A stretch of 64,000 bases of DNA from Copromyces sp. CBS 386.78 (GCA_030685235.1 MU839083.1:124001-188000); one strand, 5' to 3'. Positions 27,691-41,149 are shown, counted from the first letter of the stretch. The notes: generated by a model from the sequence alone, not told the origin. Made by a program: numbers and translations.

Positions 27691-30600
27691 AGGTGAGGGA
27701 GTTGAGTTTGGTCAATGTAGATCGGAAGATAGGATCTTGGGAAATATGGGACTTCGCTCGAGTTAAGTTCACGTGAGTCCATCCATACAGATGACAGACG
27801 ATATTGCTTGCCTCTCCTTTTGCAAAACAGATCTGTGTGGGTAACTCGGAGGAAGAAAGGACAGCTCGTGGTGGTATTATATTTCTTAGGCCGCGTGATT
27901 GACACACCAGCCACTACCGCGATACTCCCATCTCTTCAGGTACAACTCAGAACCTCTTCGGTTGTTTACCGGCGTCTTCCCACCTTAAATGCTCAGTCAT
28001 TCCGATGTTGTTAACCCACCTACTCCCTCAAATTCGTCTGTTGACTCGGTTTTTGCTCACACAGATCCTTTCATAACCAGATAGTAGTGGCTCTGCCAAA
28101 GAGAAGGCAGCTCAACATCCTGCAGGCCATTTCTTGTCGGCGACGACTCCTTCCCAATAATCAGTCCTTTCTCTGTCACTCACTTGCGAATCCTATAACG
28201 CCAATCGCGCTTTCCATACGTACTTGAAAGCAACGGCATCTTGTCTTTCATGGTTGGCCGCACCTTCCTTGGTCTTCAAGTCATGACTTCCATCGCAAAT
28301 TGACAGTTTCCACTCCACATAATATTCCGTCAGCCGGAAGGCAAATGTTTGGGGCTGCTGGAAAAGGATTCGAAGGCAACTAAACGGGACGCGGGGAAAG
28401 TGCTTACACCGCGAGCGGGTAGTATTAACGCAAAAACCTGCTCACTTGTACATCTATATCACTACCATTTTTTTACGGCCAAAGAAGACAAGGGGGAGGC
28501 CAAAGGAGGGGAGGCGCATTATGGCGTTTACCTATCCACTCATTAATAGGTATTTTCATACGTTCATTTACTTGGACTACCTCTCAGGGTCTGTCTCTTT
28601 TTCGCTTTGCCCAAGTACTTACTTGTTCATGAAACAAACAAAACTCGTCTACACAGAATGGAAAGAGCATTCCGCATACAGAGGATACCTAGGTACCAGC
28701 AACACTTGGCATTTATTTTACAGATTGCCAGCCCATCTACAGACGTACGTGCCTCTACAACGTACCGTGACGCTCGTCGGAGTCTGAGATAGATACTTTT
28801 CATCCACCCATCCAGCCCGTTCTTACTCACACTATGCCTCGTGAAGTCGTACAAGCCCCAACAGAACTCAGAGAGAACTGATGTTCTACTTACATGCTAT
28901 AGGTAGATACCGTAGGTAATACGACATGGCGACACAAGGCTGTTACTGAATCTGGGCTGCTTTGAGTCGGAGGTCTTGCGCGATTTGAGGCGCGAAAAGG
29001 GGTGTTAGGCTAGCTCTGTGGGATGCCGAGTGGCTGCTTTTTCATGACTGGGTGCTCAGTTTTCTTGCTACTCGGGTAAGGATGGCCGTGATAGTAGTAG
29101 TGGTAGTAGCAGATAGATAAACCACATAATCCCCCCTCTCTCTTTTGTTATCTGTGTCACTTGAACACAGATACGGACATACACAACAGATACACAGACG
29201 CGGACGGCTCCGGCCCCCGGCCCCGGCCCTTGGAGCTTGGATCTTGATGGTGCTGAACCAGCCTGTAAACCAGCGAGCTTGCTTATAAGGCCCAAAATTC
29301 ATGTGGTACCTGAATGTGAGATCCTAGGAGTGCAGCTTTGATTTGCACATCACAGGGAACCCCATGACGGAAGCACACTAGAATATTGGAGAGCAAACGG
29401 TTGGTCCTTGTTATCCAGGCCTTCTTACTTTTATATCTCTTCTTCTTGATGTTAAGAGTCTCGAGGGGACATGATCACGGATTTTTGTGTATCTTACTAC
29501 GTCGTTAAAGCTTTAATACGAGCTCCTCCAATTTGCAAGACACTCAGCCACCTCACCCAGGTTTCTTGTGACTGTCCAAAGAGGAGTCAAGTATGAGTAA
29601 AACCATGATTATTCGGAATATGCCGTTCCCCGGACAATACCTACTCCCTTCACTTCATCGTGCTCCTCACCTCCCTTTCCCTAGGCTCAATTTCTTCCAC
29701 AACCCTTTCTTGGGCCAGAGACACAGGGACAGGAGAGACTGAGACCAGACTGCGGTCAATCCCCAAAGAAGCAAGTGGATACAGAATACAAAAAAGCTTG
29801 TCTTGGATACAACAGAAGAATCTGCGTAACATGCCAGGACAGGAGCTAAGACTGAGACCGCTGTTGTGTATTCCTTATCCTCATCCTCATCATCATTATC
29901 ACCATCACAGCCACAGAGACAGAGGAAGAGAAAACAGAGAGCAGCCGGCCGACCGCACTGAGACAGAGCAATAGGTACGTACATCAGAAGGTAGGACATA
30001 GCACAGAATTTGACTCCCGGCCCCCAATATTCGTCGGGAAAATGGCTGGCCGAACGGCCGGTGGCTCTTTCTCTTCCTCGTTCGCCTCGCACCTTCCTGG
30101 ATATCTTCAGACGAAACAAACAGCAAGAACGCAAAGGAATGACCACGTAGGAGCTGTGGGTAATTTTCACGGCCAGTAACTGCTACGGGTCGCAGTGCAT
30201 GACCTGCAAGGCTCAAAGAGAGCCCCATCTCATCGGAGAGGAAAGTAATAACTGACGAGCGAGAATCAAGACAGATCACAATGGAGCTACACCACAATGG
30301 CGTAACAGTACATACATGCCTTAGGGACCAACAACCCACCCATACAGCGTCTCCGACTCGTCTGTCTTCGTCGTCCCCATATCAACTGACCACTCCTCAG
30401 TGCTGGGTGCAACACCTAGGTATCGTGAATTCGTGTCGTAGTGGCCAACTCGGCAGTCTCGGGTGACTCTGAACTAACCCTAGGGGCGTGTTAGAGAAGG
30501 GCGTCTGGTAGCAAAAGCTATCATGCCCGAGGGGAGGATGGGGCAACACAAAACAGAGAGACACACAAAGATGAATGATGGAATCAGAAATCAAGCTGAG

Positions 30601-31955
30601 TGGCTGCCCTTGGGGATTGGCAACAGATGTGTTAGATCGCGTGGCACAGGATCGTGAGACCAGCACCTCTCCACCCCGTCTGTCGTGTCCGGCGGACAAA
30701 CGGCCACCGGCACCGGCCCAGTGGCGGCGGCGACAGGATCTGGGGACGTTGAACTCTCCCTCCGCGTAGGCGTCTGTCTCGTGAGCTGCTTACTACTGTG
30801 GTTGGGAAGTTCCAAAAGTTGACAAAGTGGGCCGGTCGGCCGGTTGTCCACGGCCTTCGTTTCTTTGACACTCAAACGGCCAACGGCCGGGACGGGTGAA
30901 GGACGGAGGGAGTGGAACAGAAACCTTCAGTTTCAGGCCGGCAAGGGAAAATCGTCCCCGCAAATGCCAGCGCACACTCATCACGTAAATGAGGAGAAAG
31001 AGGCTCCCTTTCAAGCGGCATATCGGGGACTGCGGACACGCATGCCGGAGATGGTGCGGCACCGGGGGCGAGCCAGTATCAAACCGGCAGTGGTGCGTAC
31101 GGAGCCCCAAGATCAGCTGAAGCCCGAAGATGGTTGGACATGAGGCCAGCCTAGGAGGGTCTAGAGGGATACAGACCATGCAGTGATAGAAAAACCTGGA
31201 GCAGTGGTGCTGACTTGGCATCATGTGTTGCACATTCTCGTTGGTTAGCATATGCGTGTAAATAGACCAATGGTAACGACCATGACACACACTCGGTGGA
31301 CTTTAGGCTGGCGGGAGACGGGAGGGAGGGTGACGGGAGACGGGGACCCAGTGCTATACGGGATCCGGTACCCACCACATACCCTTTTTTTCCTCATCTT
31401 CTTTTTCCTTTTTGTGGTTGCTGCCCCCTTTGTCTACTACCGAGCCATTGGGTCGCCAACAATCCCCTGCGCGGCCACAAACAACCGCCCGGATCAACGC
31501 AACGGCGGACACGTTTTCGCCCAAAGGCTACATGCGCTTATTGCATACTGCCAATGGAATGAGGTCTCACACAAGTGTAATTGGACTCACAAATACCCAA
31601 CTGGCAACCTCAAACAACGGCGTTCAAAAGAGCACAATTGTTAGTGGAGACCCTTGGTCCAACATCGCGATGGGAGGTTGTTGGGCAAAAATGATGGAGT
31701 TGGTGTTTATGCCACAACAACACGGTGGGGATGATTCTATGGGTTAACTCCAAAGTCGACCACCTCGCGGCTGTGGGCAGCCATCGGCAATCATTGACCA
31801 CCCATCCCTTTAGCGGTGAAAATGTATCCTTTTTGCCAAGACCACCTTTTGTCCAATCGGTTGGCGTTATTTTTATCCACAGATACTTCTTGGCCACGCA
31901 GATACCTGGGTTTGGCTTATCTCAGTAATCAGACCATCATCTTTTTTAGGCAGGG

Positions 31956-32032
31956 GGCGACCTGCGGCCGCCAAGGATTGGGCCTGCGGCCCGTGCGCTT
32001 CGCGTACATCTGGCTAGTGCGCTGCGCGCACT
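31956..32032. repeat. Array of four tandem GC-rich hairpins at the left edge of the AT-rich block
   Basis: Four consecutive inverted repeats: 31956-31972 (7-bp stem with one G/A mismatch, loop TGC), 31980-31992 (GGGCC stem, loop TGC), 31993-32007 (6-bp stem, one mismatch, loop TTC), and 32016-32032 (AGTGCGC stem, perfect, loop TGC). All loops are three nucleotides. The array sits exactly where normal composition gives way to RIP-like DNA and about 0.5 kb before the helicase relic, so it probably marks the terminal or subterminal region of the oldest mobile element. Terminal hairpins are known in several single-strand-transposing elements, but which class this is I cannot say. Confidence 0.65.
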
Positions 32033-32519
32033 GGGTTCTCAATTGAAAGTTTCCAAAGTTTCCAGGTTGTAGTCCGTACATCGTTTCTTTCAATATATTT
32101 AACGGTATTGATTAAAAACGCCTAAAAAAGAGGTTTAAATTTACGGTTAAACTATATGCGGCTAGAGGTTTATATATCGATAGGTATTTAGGATAGACTA
32201 CAAAACAATAAAACATAATAACTATTTTTAATAATGCGAAATATATATTAAAGATAGCTTCAACAAGACGAATTTAATAGTATAATTAATTTTTTTATAT
32301 ATTTACTTTTAATATTAATTATAAGTATAAATATAAAAAAATTACGGGTTTATATATTCTAAATATATACATTAGAATATATTACGGGACTACCTTTTAT
32401 TCTAACTTTTTAAAATTTTATAAGTATAACCGTATTAGTATTTTAATACCCTAATCGTGATTTTTTTACTTTTACAACGCGTTAATATTTTTCCCTAATT
32501 TTCTATCCCTATTAATAAT
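32033..32519. other. AT-rich leader between hairpin array and helicase relic
   Basis: About 490 bp of heavily transitioned DNA with no readable protein. By position it is the 5' non-coding part of the old element and possibly the first codons of the helicase. Confidence 0.4.
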
Positions 32520-33775
32520 AGTAATATAGACGACGACCCCTTCGATGCCCAGCGCGTACTAGCTATAATACGGAATATCATCGGCAGTAAATAACCTTAT
32601 AACGGTCAAGTATAAACTGTTATTAGGCTCGTAATCGAGTAGAAGGATACGATACTTATTGCAGCAACTAGGTACGGCAAAAGTATCGTCCTTTATACCT
32701 TTTCAACTTTGCGCGACAAAATTACGGTACAAATCGTACCCCTTACAAAATTAGAGGAAAGTCAACGTAACGATATTACAACTAAACTACCAAAGTCCAA
32801 GCTAGTATAGATAAACAAAAATATAACGCTAAAGGTACTTAAATAAATATAGAAATCCCCCTTTTTATTATAGTCTTCCTACTAACCTTTTATATTTTTT
32901 ATAGAATAAAAATATATAGGACTAAATATAATACAACGATTTTACCTATATCCTTTTAAGCCTAGAGCTAGCCACCAATATTAAATTCAAAACTATATTG
33001 AAGTTACTAGAATTCTACGAAAAAATTAAACTTTTTACTATTGATAAACTATATTGCGTATTAGAATAGCGGGATTTCCGGAAAGAGTTCCAATATTTAT
33101 ATACTTTACGCCCTCTCCTTCCCAGCTGTATACCCTAGTTTAGATATATAACTACGCTGGCTGGAATCTATTAAAATTTCATTATTAAAAAGGCTAGTTT
33201 TAATACTAGGAACCTCGAGATTATTAGAATATCGGTAGACCGGCTAGAAATCTCTATTATTATTTAACCCCTTCTTTGAAACTATATCGGAGATTTTCGT
33301 TGCCTTTTCTTTTTGGTTAAAGATTTTACCCCTATAATAAGACGGGATATTCCGAAAACTATTATTTATATTAATAACCGCAATAATCTAGCCATAGTAA
33401 GGAATACTATTATTAACTACCTATAAATACAAGGATTTAGCAAGGAGATAGGCTGTAAGGTTGTCCGAATATATAATTCTTTAGTCCGGCCAACGGATAA
33501 AAATATTATATATAAGGATTTTGCTACTGAATTAATAAACTATCGTATATACCTAGCTACCATTTCTTTAGGAATAGGAATAAATCTACTAAATATCGTT
33601 AGAATTATATAGTTTAGAATGCCTCCTACCCCTAGTATCCCCAATATCTAGCAGCGTTTTAAAAGAGTAATACGAAAGCCGAAGGATAATAGTCTACAAG
33701 GAGAAGCTTACTTTTTTATACTATATTAGGCATTTACTTATTTTAGATTAGGGGAAAAGCAATTTAAACGATTAA

Positions 33776-33808
<33 letters not shown>

Positions 33809-34745
33809 GGTTTCGTTAACCGTATACTCTAAGGGTGCTTAGCAGGCTAATAAATATTATTGTATTAGCAGACGAGGAAAATAATACGGATACCAATAGT
33901 GATAACGATAATAAACAAAAGGAAAATAGAGAGGCTAACAATAATAAACCGTCACTAGATACTAGGAACTTTCATTCGTTATATAAATTTAATTATAAGG
34001 TTAAATAATTAAAACCTAATAAGAAAGCTTATACTAAATATTAAAAGAATAACCTACTTTTTATAAAATTCCTCAATGTACCTTATTTTTGCAAAACTAT
34101 TTTTAATTATTTTCAAGAACCCCCCAACGAAAATCTTAAGTATAAACGGCCTATTCCTACTAGGAAATATTATAATAGGCATAGGTATATACCTTCACTT
34201 AGGAGGATTCTTATAATACTAAAGCGTAACCGAAATAAAGCTTTTAATAAACTATTAATAGGATTATTAACTAATATAGTAGTATTGTATATTAATAGTT
34301 AATATAAAGAAAAAGTACAAAATCTCGTCCTTAAAGGAAATCGAGCCTTTACAATTGTACCCGAAATTTTAATGCTAATTCGGTTATAATATAGGGTAGC
34401 CCGCCTTTTTACTAACGATATAAATACTTATTAAACTAAAGTACTTCTTTTTATAAACGTTAATAGGTTAAAGGAGAAATTCCCTGCCATACGTCAATAG
34501 GAATATAAAGAGGATTATATTAAGGATTTAGTAGAGTTTTACTTATTGTCTATTATAAAAATTTATAAAGATTAGGATAAAGAATATCCCCGACCTTAAC
34601 GCTAAGCCTAATTTTAATTACGTACTAATAGCCTTACAACTCCTATTCGCCCTACTTCTCTTTTAACTAATACTTTAAGTCGCGCTACTACTATAATTAC
34701 TCCTCAATTGGAAGCTCTTCAATTAAAAGCTAAAGAGCCTCGCTC
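32520..34745 (+). pseudogene. RecQ-like SF2 helicase relic, first part (interrupted by LTR element A)
   Basis: Stops and frame shifts riddle the sequence, but helicase motifs are readable. An N-terminal helical stretch is readable before Walker A. At 32,664-32,687 is Walker A ATRYGKS, with the first Gly apparently mutated to Arg by G-to-A. Motif Ia follows (PLTKLEESQRNDI). Around 33,037-33,085 is IDKLYCVLE then RDFRKE, corresponding to the DExH motif II. The second RecA-like lobe has TIIYINNRNNLAIV, and motifs V-VI appear at about 33,579-33,665 (GIGINLLNIVRII, MPPTPSIPNI, QRFKR). The pattern matches the fungal RecQ-like helicases often found in subtelomeres (TLH genes). An AAT microsatellite lies in the body at about 33,776-33,807. 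Premature stops fit Trp and Gln codons changed by RIP. The tail resumes at 41,387. Confidence 0.75.
33776..33807. repeat. (AAT)n microsatellite inside helicase relic
   Basis: About ten AAT units in an Asn- and Asp-rich part of the dead helicase frame. It is a likely site of one of the frame changes in the relic. Confidence 0.8.
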
Positions 34746-34750
34746 TTTAA
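34746..34750. other. Target-site duplication of LTR element A, left copy
   Basis: TTTAA immediately before the first base of the truncated left LTR. The same five bases follow the right LTR at 41,382-41,386. Confidence 0.8.
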
Positions 34751-34765
34751 TGTTATGGGGCTGAT
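34751..34765 (+). repeat. Remnant of left LTR of element A
   Basis: Fifteen bases match the start of the right LTR except for two G/A differences, both transitions. It passes directly into gag-like coding sequence, so about 215 bp of LTR plus the leader have been deleted. Confidence 0.6.
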
Positions 34766-37700
34766 GCTACTAGAGGGTTTCTGGACCGGCAAAACGATCC
34801 GCGGAGAAGAAGACCCAGTTGGTCTGCTCGATCAAATCCAGGTTATCTTCGGCTCCTACCAAAACCGGGATATTGCTCTCGACAAGCTGGTTCGCATGCG
34901 TTAGAAGGATAGAGAACCTTTCGCTACTTTCTTGGCTACCTTCGACGATGAGATGTTGAAAGCGGGCGGCTACAATTAGGAGAGCCCCGCTAAATTGGCT
35001 TACCTTAACCGTACCCTCAATTGGAAGTTCTACGATAAATTCTTTACGGTGGATTTTCTAGAAGATTATTGTGCTTGCGTAGTTAAAATGCAATATTTTA
35101 CAGCTAAGTACGAATGGATTTCTAAATTTAAAGAAGATTATTGTAAGTACCTCCGCTCTTAGAAAGGGCGTTCTTAGGGTAATGGCGTTTACTTTCCTAT
35201 TTTTAGTATTAATATTTAGTAGTTTAGTATTTTTCGTTAATAAATGTAGTCTTTTTCTTTTTCTATTAACGATCGTCCTCTTAATTACGATAGCGATATT
35301 ATTATAGGATTTATTCGAATTGGCGTATTTAATAAAGGTTGTAGTAATCGGGGGCGAGGCGGTTTAAATTCGGCTACTTCCTTTAAGCGTGTTAAGTAGG
35401 TCTTTAATAAGGAACGTTAGAAGTGTAGGGATAATAATTTATATTTTTGTTATAGAGCTTTTAGTTATCGGGTAAGTAATTATTTTTATTTGCTTATAAT
35501 CCTTTTTAATAATAATGGCGGGGTTTATATTTAAGTAATTGCTACTGAAATCCTTCCGCTCCTAGAAGACGACGATAAATAAGATTCCGCTTCCGAATAG
35601 GGAAAAAAGTAATTCCGGAGTAAAATTGGGCCCCGGAGCCTAAAAATATATTGAGTAAAGTAGAAAAATTCAAATTAAATTCGCAATTAGAAATAAAGTT
35701 TACGTTAATTCTATTCGTTATTAACGATTATAATTTATTTTACGCTTTTATTGATAAAGGTTACTAATATTATATTATAATTAGTAAGAAAATTATTAAA
35801 GATTTTTGGATTTTAATCGTTCTTATTAAGTTTTATTATATTAAGGGAGTTTCCATAATTATAGAAGGAGCTACTATTTAAGGTTTTACGTATTTTTTAG
35901 TGGAGGTTGATAGTTACGTTTACCCTATTTGTATTTATATTGTATTACTATTAGAATTCCTTATTATTTTAGGGAAGTTTTAGTTTAAAGTTATACGAAT
36001 GTATTCTATTCTTTACGAAAAGCGATTATATATAGGTATTACGAATTATTAGGTCCCGTATATAAATAAAGAGTAAATTTCGGATATAGAATTTATTAAA
36101 GATATTAAGTCTATTATTTATATAATAGTTATTACCTTCGTTAATTACGTACGGAAGATTAGGAGGGAATTTAATAATAGGGTAGTAGAAAAAGCTATTT
36201 ATATTATAAGTTTAAAAAATGTTAAGAAGGCCCTATAATTTAAGAAAATTTATATTGAAGAATAATTATGGAAGATAATTTTGAAGAAATATTATAATTT
36301 TTTACTTTTCTAAATAAAATAGGAGGTAGATAAATATAACCTTTATTGTTTTAGAATCGATTATAAAATTGAAATTAAGAAGGATAAAGACGGTAAAAAA
36401 TTATTAATCCCCTTTAATCTATTTTATAATATAATTCGTAAAGAGTTTTTAATTTTAAAGAAGACCTTTAAAGATTTTTTAGATAAGGGTTTTATTTATA
36501 TTCATAATTTAGAAGCGGGAGTTCTAATTCTCTTCGTACGGAAGTTGGGTAATAGATTCCGCTTTTATTGCGATTATTATACTTTAAATATTATTATACG
36601 AGCGGACTATTATCCTTTACCGCTTATTAGTAAAATATTTTATATTTTAAAGGGGGTTAAGTAGTATATAAAAATTAATATTATATAAGTATTCTATAAG
36701 ATTCGGATAGTTATAGGAGAAGAATAGAAAATAATATTTCGAATATAATATAAGTTATTCGAATAGTTAGTCGTACCTTTTAGGCTAATTAATACGCCGG
36801 CGATATTTTAATAATATATTAATTATATCCTTTATAAATATTTTAATAAATTCTATATAGTTTATATAAATAATATTCTTATTTATACTTTAGGTATTAA
36901 AGAAGATTACGAAATTAAAGTCCGTTTAATATTGAAGAAGCTTTTCGACGCGGGCTTTTATTTAAACCTGGATAAATATAAGTTTACGGTTAAAAAGGTT
37001 AAATATTTCGGTTTTATTGTTTATACGGGCGTTGGAGTATAAGCCGACCTTAAGAAGGTTAAAGCTATTTTCGAGTAATTTCTACTTAATTTTTAGAAAG
37101 GTATTTACAATTTCCTTAGGTTCGTTAATTATTATAGGATATTTATATTATAATTTTCGAAGGTAGTAGCCCTATTAATAGCGTTCACTAGTAAAGGGGT
37201 AGTTTTCGAATAAATTAAAGAATATAAAAATACTTTTTAACTATTTAAAATACTATTTACGAGAATTTTAATCTTTATAGAATTTAATTTTAATAAAAAA
37301 ATATTTTTAAAAACGGATTATAATAGTTTCGTATTAGGTGGAATTATTTTGTAAGAAATTAATAAGTTTAGAAAGCGGGCGGTTATTAGTTACTATTCGC
37401 GGAAGTTAAACGTTGCGGAGTAGAATTACCTTATTTATAATAAGGAAATATTTACGATTATTAATTGTTTAGAATAGTAGTCTGTTAAATTGTATAATTA
37501 TGAATTTTTTATTATTTTAATTAATTATTGGAATTTAAAATACTTTATAAAGATATAACGGTTCTTTAAGCGGTAAGTTCGCTAGGTTAAATATTTATTA
37601 TAATTTAATTTTAGTATTGAATATTAGTTAAATAAAGAGGGGGTAGTCCCCGATACTTTATTTTAACGGGAATAGGATATATTTACCGAATAGGATTATA

Positions 37701-39350
37701 AAGTTTGCGATTTATAAATAATATTGGATTCCGCTCTCGAATTTTATAGTCCGCTCTATATTTCTGCTTCTTAGATTGTCCGCGCCGGGAGGGAAGGTAT
37801 AAAAATATTTAAAAATCCGGATTTATAGTAGTTCTAGGACTAAACGGCCTTTAAAGACTTTTTATACTAGTAAATTAAAGCGGTATTTTAAAATAACGAA
37901 TAGTATTTCGATTTATTTTTAAAATTAAAAATATAAATTGTCGATTGTAGTATCGACTCCCGTAATCGACTTTACTACTAGGGCCGCCTTTAAATTCCTA
38001 GAATGCTCGTATATATTAAATCCGATTTTATTAACCTTATAGACTAATCCTAATAATTTAATACTTTCTATATAATTCTTATTTAGGCTATTTACGATTT
38101 TTATATCTTCGGCTACTTAGGAAGAGAAAGTATTATAGCAGTACTTATTTAATATTTTTATTAGCCGCTCCTAGGGATTTATATTCGGTAATTCTTCTAT
38201 AACTATTATATTTATAGTTCTATAAAAGTTTAGAAAGAATAGAAATAAGGTTTCTTATAATTACTACCAATTTTGGAATAGTTTAATAGAAAAATTTAAA
38301 TAGATTTTATTATAAACCTCCTAAATTCGAATAGTAATATTTATTTTTAGGTTATTAAGGACCGGTTTAGTAAAAATATTATCCTCGAACTAATACTATT
38401 TATAAATATTAAATTCTATATAAAATAGTTCTTATAGTATTTCGTTAAGTATTATAGTATTTTTAGATTTATTGTTAATAATTATAATTCTAATTAAATA
38501 AACCGTTTTTAAGCGAAGTTCTATAAGTTCTTCTATATTAAATAGTTCTTTAGTACTATTTATTACCTTTAAACTAATAGTAGCTTTAAACGGATAAATT
38601 AAGAGATTTATACTTACCTTCGAACGGTCGTTAATTATGTTTAAAATAATTAGAATAAATAGTATCCAATAGCCTAATTAGCTATTAATAGCCGTATTAA
38701 TACTTTAATTAATATAAGTTTATTCTTTATTATTTACGGATTTAATGTAGAATTCCCAATTACCGTTATTAAAGAGCCTACGAACGGACTTCCACTTCTC
38801 TCTTTTAAAAAGCGAATTTATTAATTCGTTTAAAAGCTATAGTAAATTATAGACCTATATTAAGCTATTATAGCGGCGGCCGCTTAGTAATAAGAGAAAT
38901 TCGCTAATTAATATTATTAATTAGCTAAATGCTTTTAAATCGGAAATAAAGTCTAATTTAATTTTAAGAATTATAATACCGATCGTCCTAAAAAGAAGTT
39001 AGATTAATTATATACAAAGTATATAGTTTTAAAAGTCCTCTCTCTATACGTTATAGAATTTTCTAGCCTCCTTCGAATTATCTATAATATTTTTTATATA
39101 GATCTTCTACGGCGGGCGGCCTAAAATCCGCTATTAGGGTAAAAGTTTATTAATAATTAATTATTAATTATAAAAGTAGAAGGAGAATTCGAATAGTAGG
39201 TAGAGGAAATCCTTTACGTATTTATTAACCGTAAGAGAGGGGGACCTGTCTATAAAATTTTAATTAAATAGAAAGGGTATTATAATTTTATTTAGGAATT
39301 TTTAATAGAATTTAAAGAAACGAAGGCATTTAATAAATTTGAAAGTAAAT
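34766..39350 (+). pseudogene. gag-pol relic of element A
   Basis: Readable parts in order: gag at 34,770-35,200, where the first 280 bp are almost undamaged (for example GLLDQIQVIFGSYQNRD and KAGGYN); a zinc-knuckle trace at about 35,398-35,470; protease-like at about 35,735-36,000 (FIDKGY in place of the D-S/T-G site, with ILG near the end); reverse transcriptase at about 36,370-37,080, with FVRKLGNRF, DYYPLPLI, and the catalytic YxDD box altered to YINN at about 36,861; RNase H at about 37,290-37,600; integrase zinc and core regions at about 38,110-38,900 (VIKDRFSKN); and a chromodomain-like segment at about 39,243-39,350 (KILIK then FKETKAFNKFESKY). It is not functional. Confidence 0.8.
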
Positions 39351-39769
39351 ATAGAGCGGCGGATATTAATAATAGATTAATTAACCGATAGGTTAAAAAC
39401 TTTCCCTTAAGGGATTTTACGAATAGAGTAAAATTAATTAATTACGGAGTTATAGGAGAAGAATTAATTTGCGGTATTAAAAGAAGTTCAAGATTAATTA
39501 GGGCGAAGCTTTAAATATATTAAATATCCTTTATTATTTTATTATTTAATAAATTTTCTATAATTTAATTAACGTTAATTTTTGTATTTTCTTTCTTTTT
39601 ATTAGTAAAGTTTAAAGCGGTTATAGCGTAAGGGTTGTACGAAGCGGGGCGAATATTTTTAATACGGGGGGGCGATAATAAGGATGGTAAGGGGCGGATT
39701 CCGTTAGACGGGCGAATATTAAAGGGTAAATAAATAGTATCCTATTACGAAAGTTTATTAAAGCCCGAA

Positions 39770-40480
39770 GTCTTTTTAAGCTGCTTAGCGGTAGTGTTAC
39801 TATAGGTATGTGTGCGACGTTTAGGGGCGGTAGAGGACCCCTCCCTATTTTTAGTAGCGTTTTTAGCGAAAGTAGAAACGGCGGCCGTAGTAGGGGCGGC
39901 GGGAGTGGTAGCGGTAGGGGTAGCGGGGGTAATAGTTTTCTCCTTACGTTCCTTTTCCTTTTAAATATTATAAATATTTATTAATTTATTAAAATTACGT
40001 TGAATAGTAACGTCGGCTATTTATTTAACCGACCCTATATTATTTTTAAGGGTTGTTATCCTCCTTTTAAGTTTAGAAAGTTTAATTATTTAATTTTTTA
40101 AGGATTGAACTTCGGCCGCTAAAGAAGATAACGGACCTTCAATTTTAATAGAAGGGGACGGTTAATAGGTAATTATTTTAAAGTTAATTTGCGCTTAGGA
40201 ATTATTAGTACAATAATAAATATAAGAATAGATTAAGTAAAAGGGAGAAATTTATGTAAGGATACTAATATCTTTAATTTCTTCTATAGCTATTAAGTAA
40301 TTAAGCGTTTTAAAAGCGGTAATAAATAATTCGTATTTAGGACCCGGAACGTATTTAACTATATATTAAGCAGTGAAGAATTTTTAAACCTATTTTAATA
40401 TTAGTTTATAAGGTTTTTTAGCGTATTAGTATATTAAATATATAATAGTTGTATTATTAGTAGTAGGGGTAGTATAATTA
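39770..40480 (-). pseudogene. Antisense ORF relic inside element A, between chromodomain and right LTR
   Basis: Read on the minus strand, one frame has few stops and a protein-like composition: a Leu/Lys-rich, probably coiled-coil stretch (GPLSSLAAEVQSLKN) then a Thr/Pro/Ala-rich basic tail (KTITPATPTATTPAAP). I do not recognise the family. Because minus-strand C is the strand spared from mutation here, some apparent openness could be a by-product of the base bias. Position downstream of integrase is where some plant and fungal gypsy elements carry an extra antisense gene. Confidence 0.3.
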
Positions 40481-41128
40481 TATTTATTAGTTAGGTAATA
40501 TATATATTAATTTAATAGTAGAACGGCAGCGGCGGCGACGGCGGCGGTAATAGCGACTTTAGTAGTAGTCTCTCTATTAATTCTGGTAGTAGTAGTATTC
40601 GGGCGGGTTTAGACCGGCTTAGGGACGGTGCGGCGGTGGGGAGCGGGGGAGGGGGTTGGTAGAGTGGGAGACGATAGAAATGGTTGCTATAGCTATTGTT
40701 ATATACGACGAAATTGTTGGAATTCTAAGAAGTCCTATATTATATTTGGGTTGGGGGTGGGGGTGAGATTAGATATTTTAATAGTTGCGATAGATTAAAT
40801 TGAAAGGTTAGCGGATAGATAATGTAAGAGCGGGGTAAAATAATAAATAGCGTAATAGTAATTAAGGGAGTATAAGGGTGGATAAAGGGGGGGAATAATA
40901 GGGGGGGGGTAATAATTGCGGTTATTAAGTTGAAAGTTAAATAATGGGAGGGGGGAGATACTTATAATACGATATAATAATAGTTATAAAGGGAAAGAGG
41001 AGAAGGAAGGAGAGAGGGAGAGAGATTTTACGATTGAATTAAATAGGCGCGCGCTATTAGAGGGGGTTTATCGTCTAATATTTGGGATATATATAATAGG
41101 TTATACTTATATATTTAGCCGTTTAATT

Positions 41129-41145
41129 GGAAGAGAAGGGGGGGG
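41129..41145 (+). other. Polypurine tract of element A
   Basis: A 17-base run of G and A (GGAAGAGAAGGGGGGGG) a few bases before the right LTR, the expected priming site for plus-strand synthesis. It supports plus orientation. Confidence 0.6.
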
Positions 41146-41149
41146 CTAA

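Larger units (their letters stand above)
26366..31950. other. Gene-poor region between histidine kinase and the AT-rich block
   Basis: About 5.6 kb starting with the kinase 3' UTR. It holds a TCTG/TC/AC compound microsatellite (26,401-26,472) and a GGCGA array (27,663-27,690). ORFs up to about 167 codons have no domain pattern and overlap on both strands. No gene or transposon core is supported. Composition is ordinary until about 32,040, where it drops abruptly to AT-rich. Confidence 0.45.
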
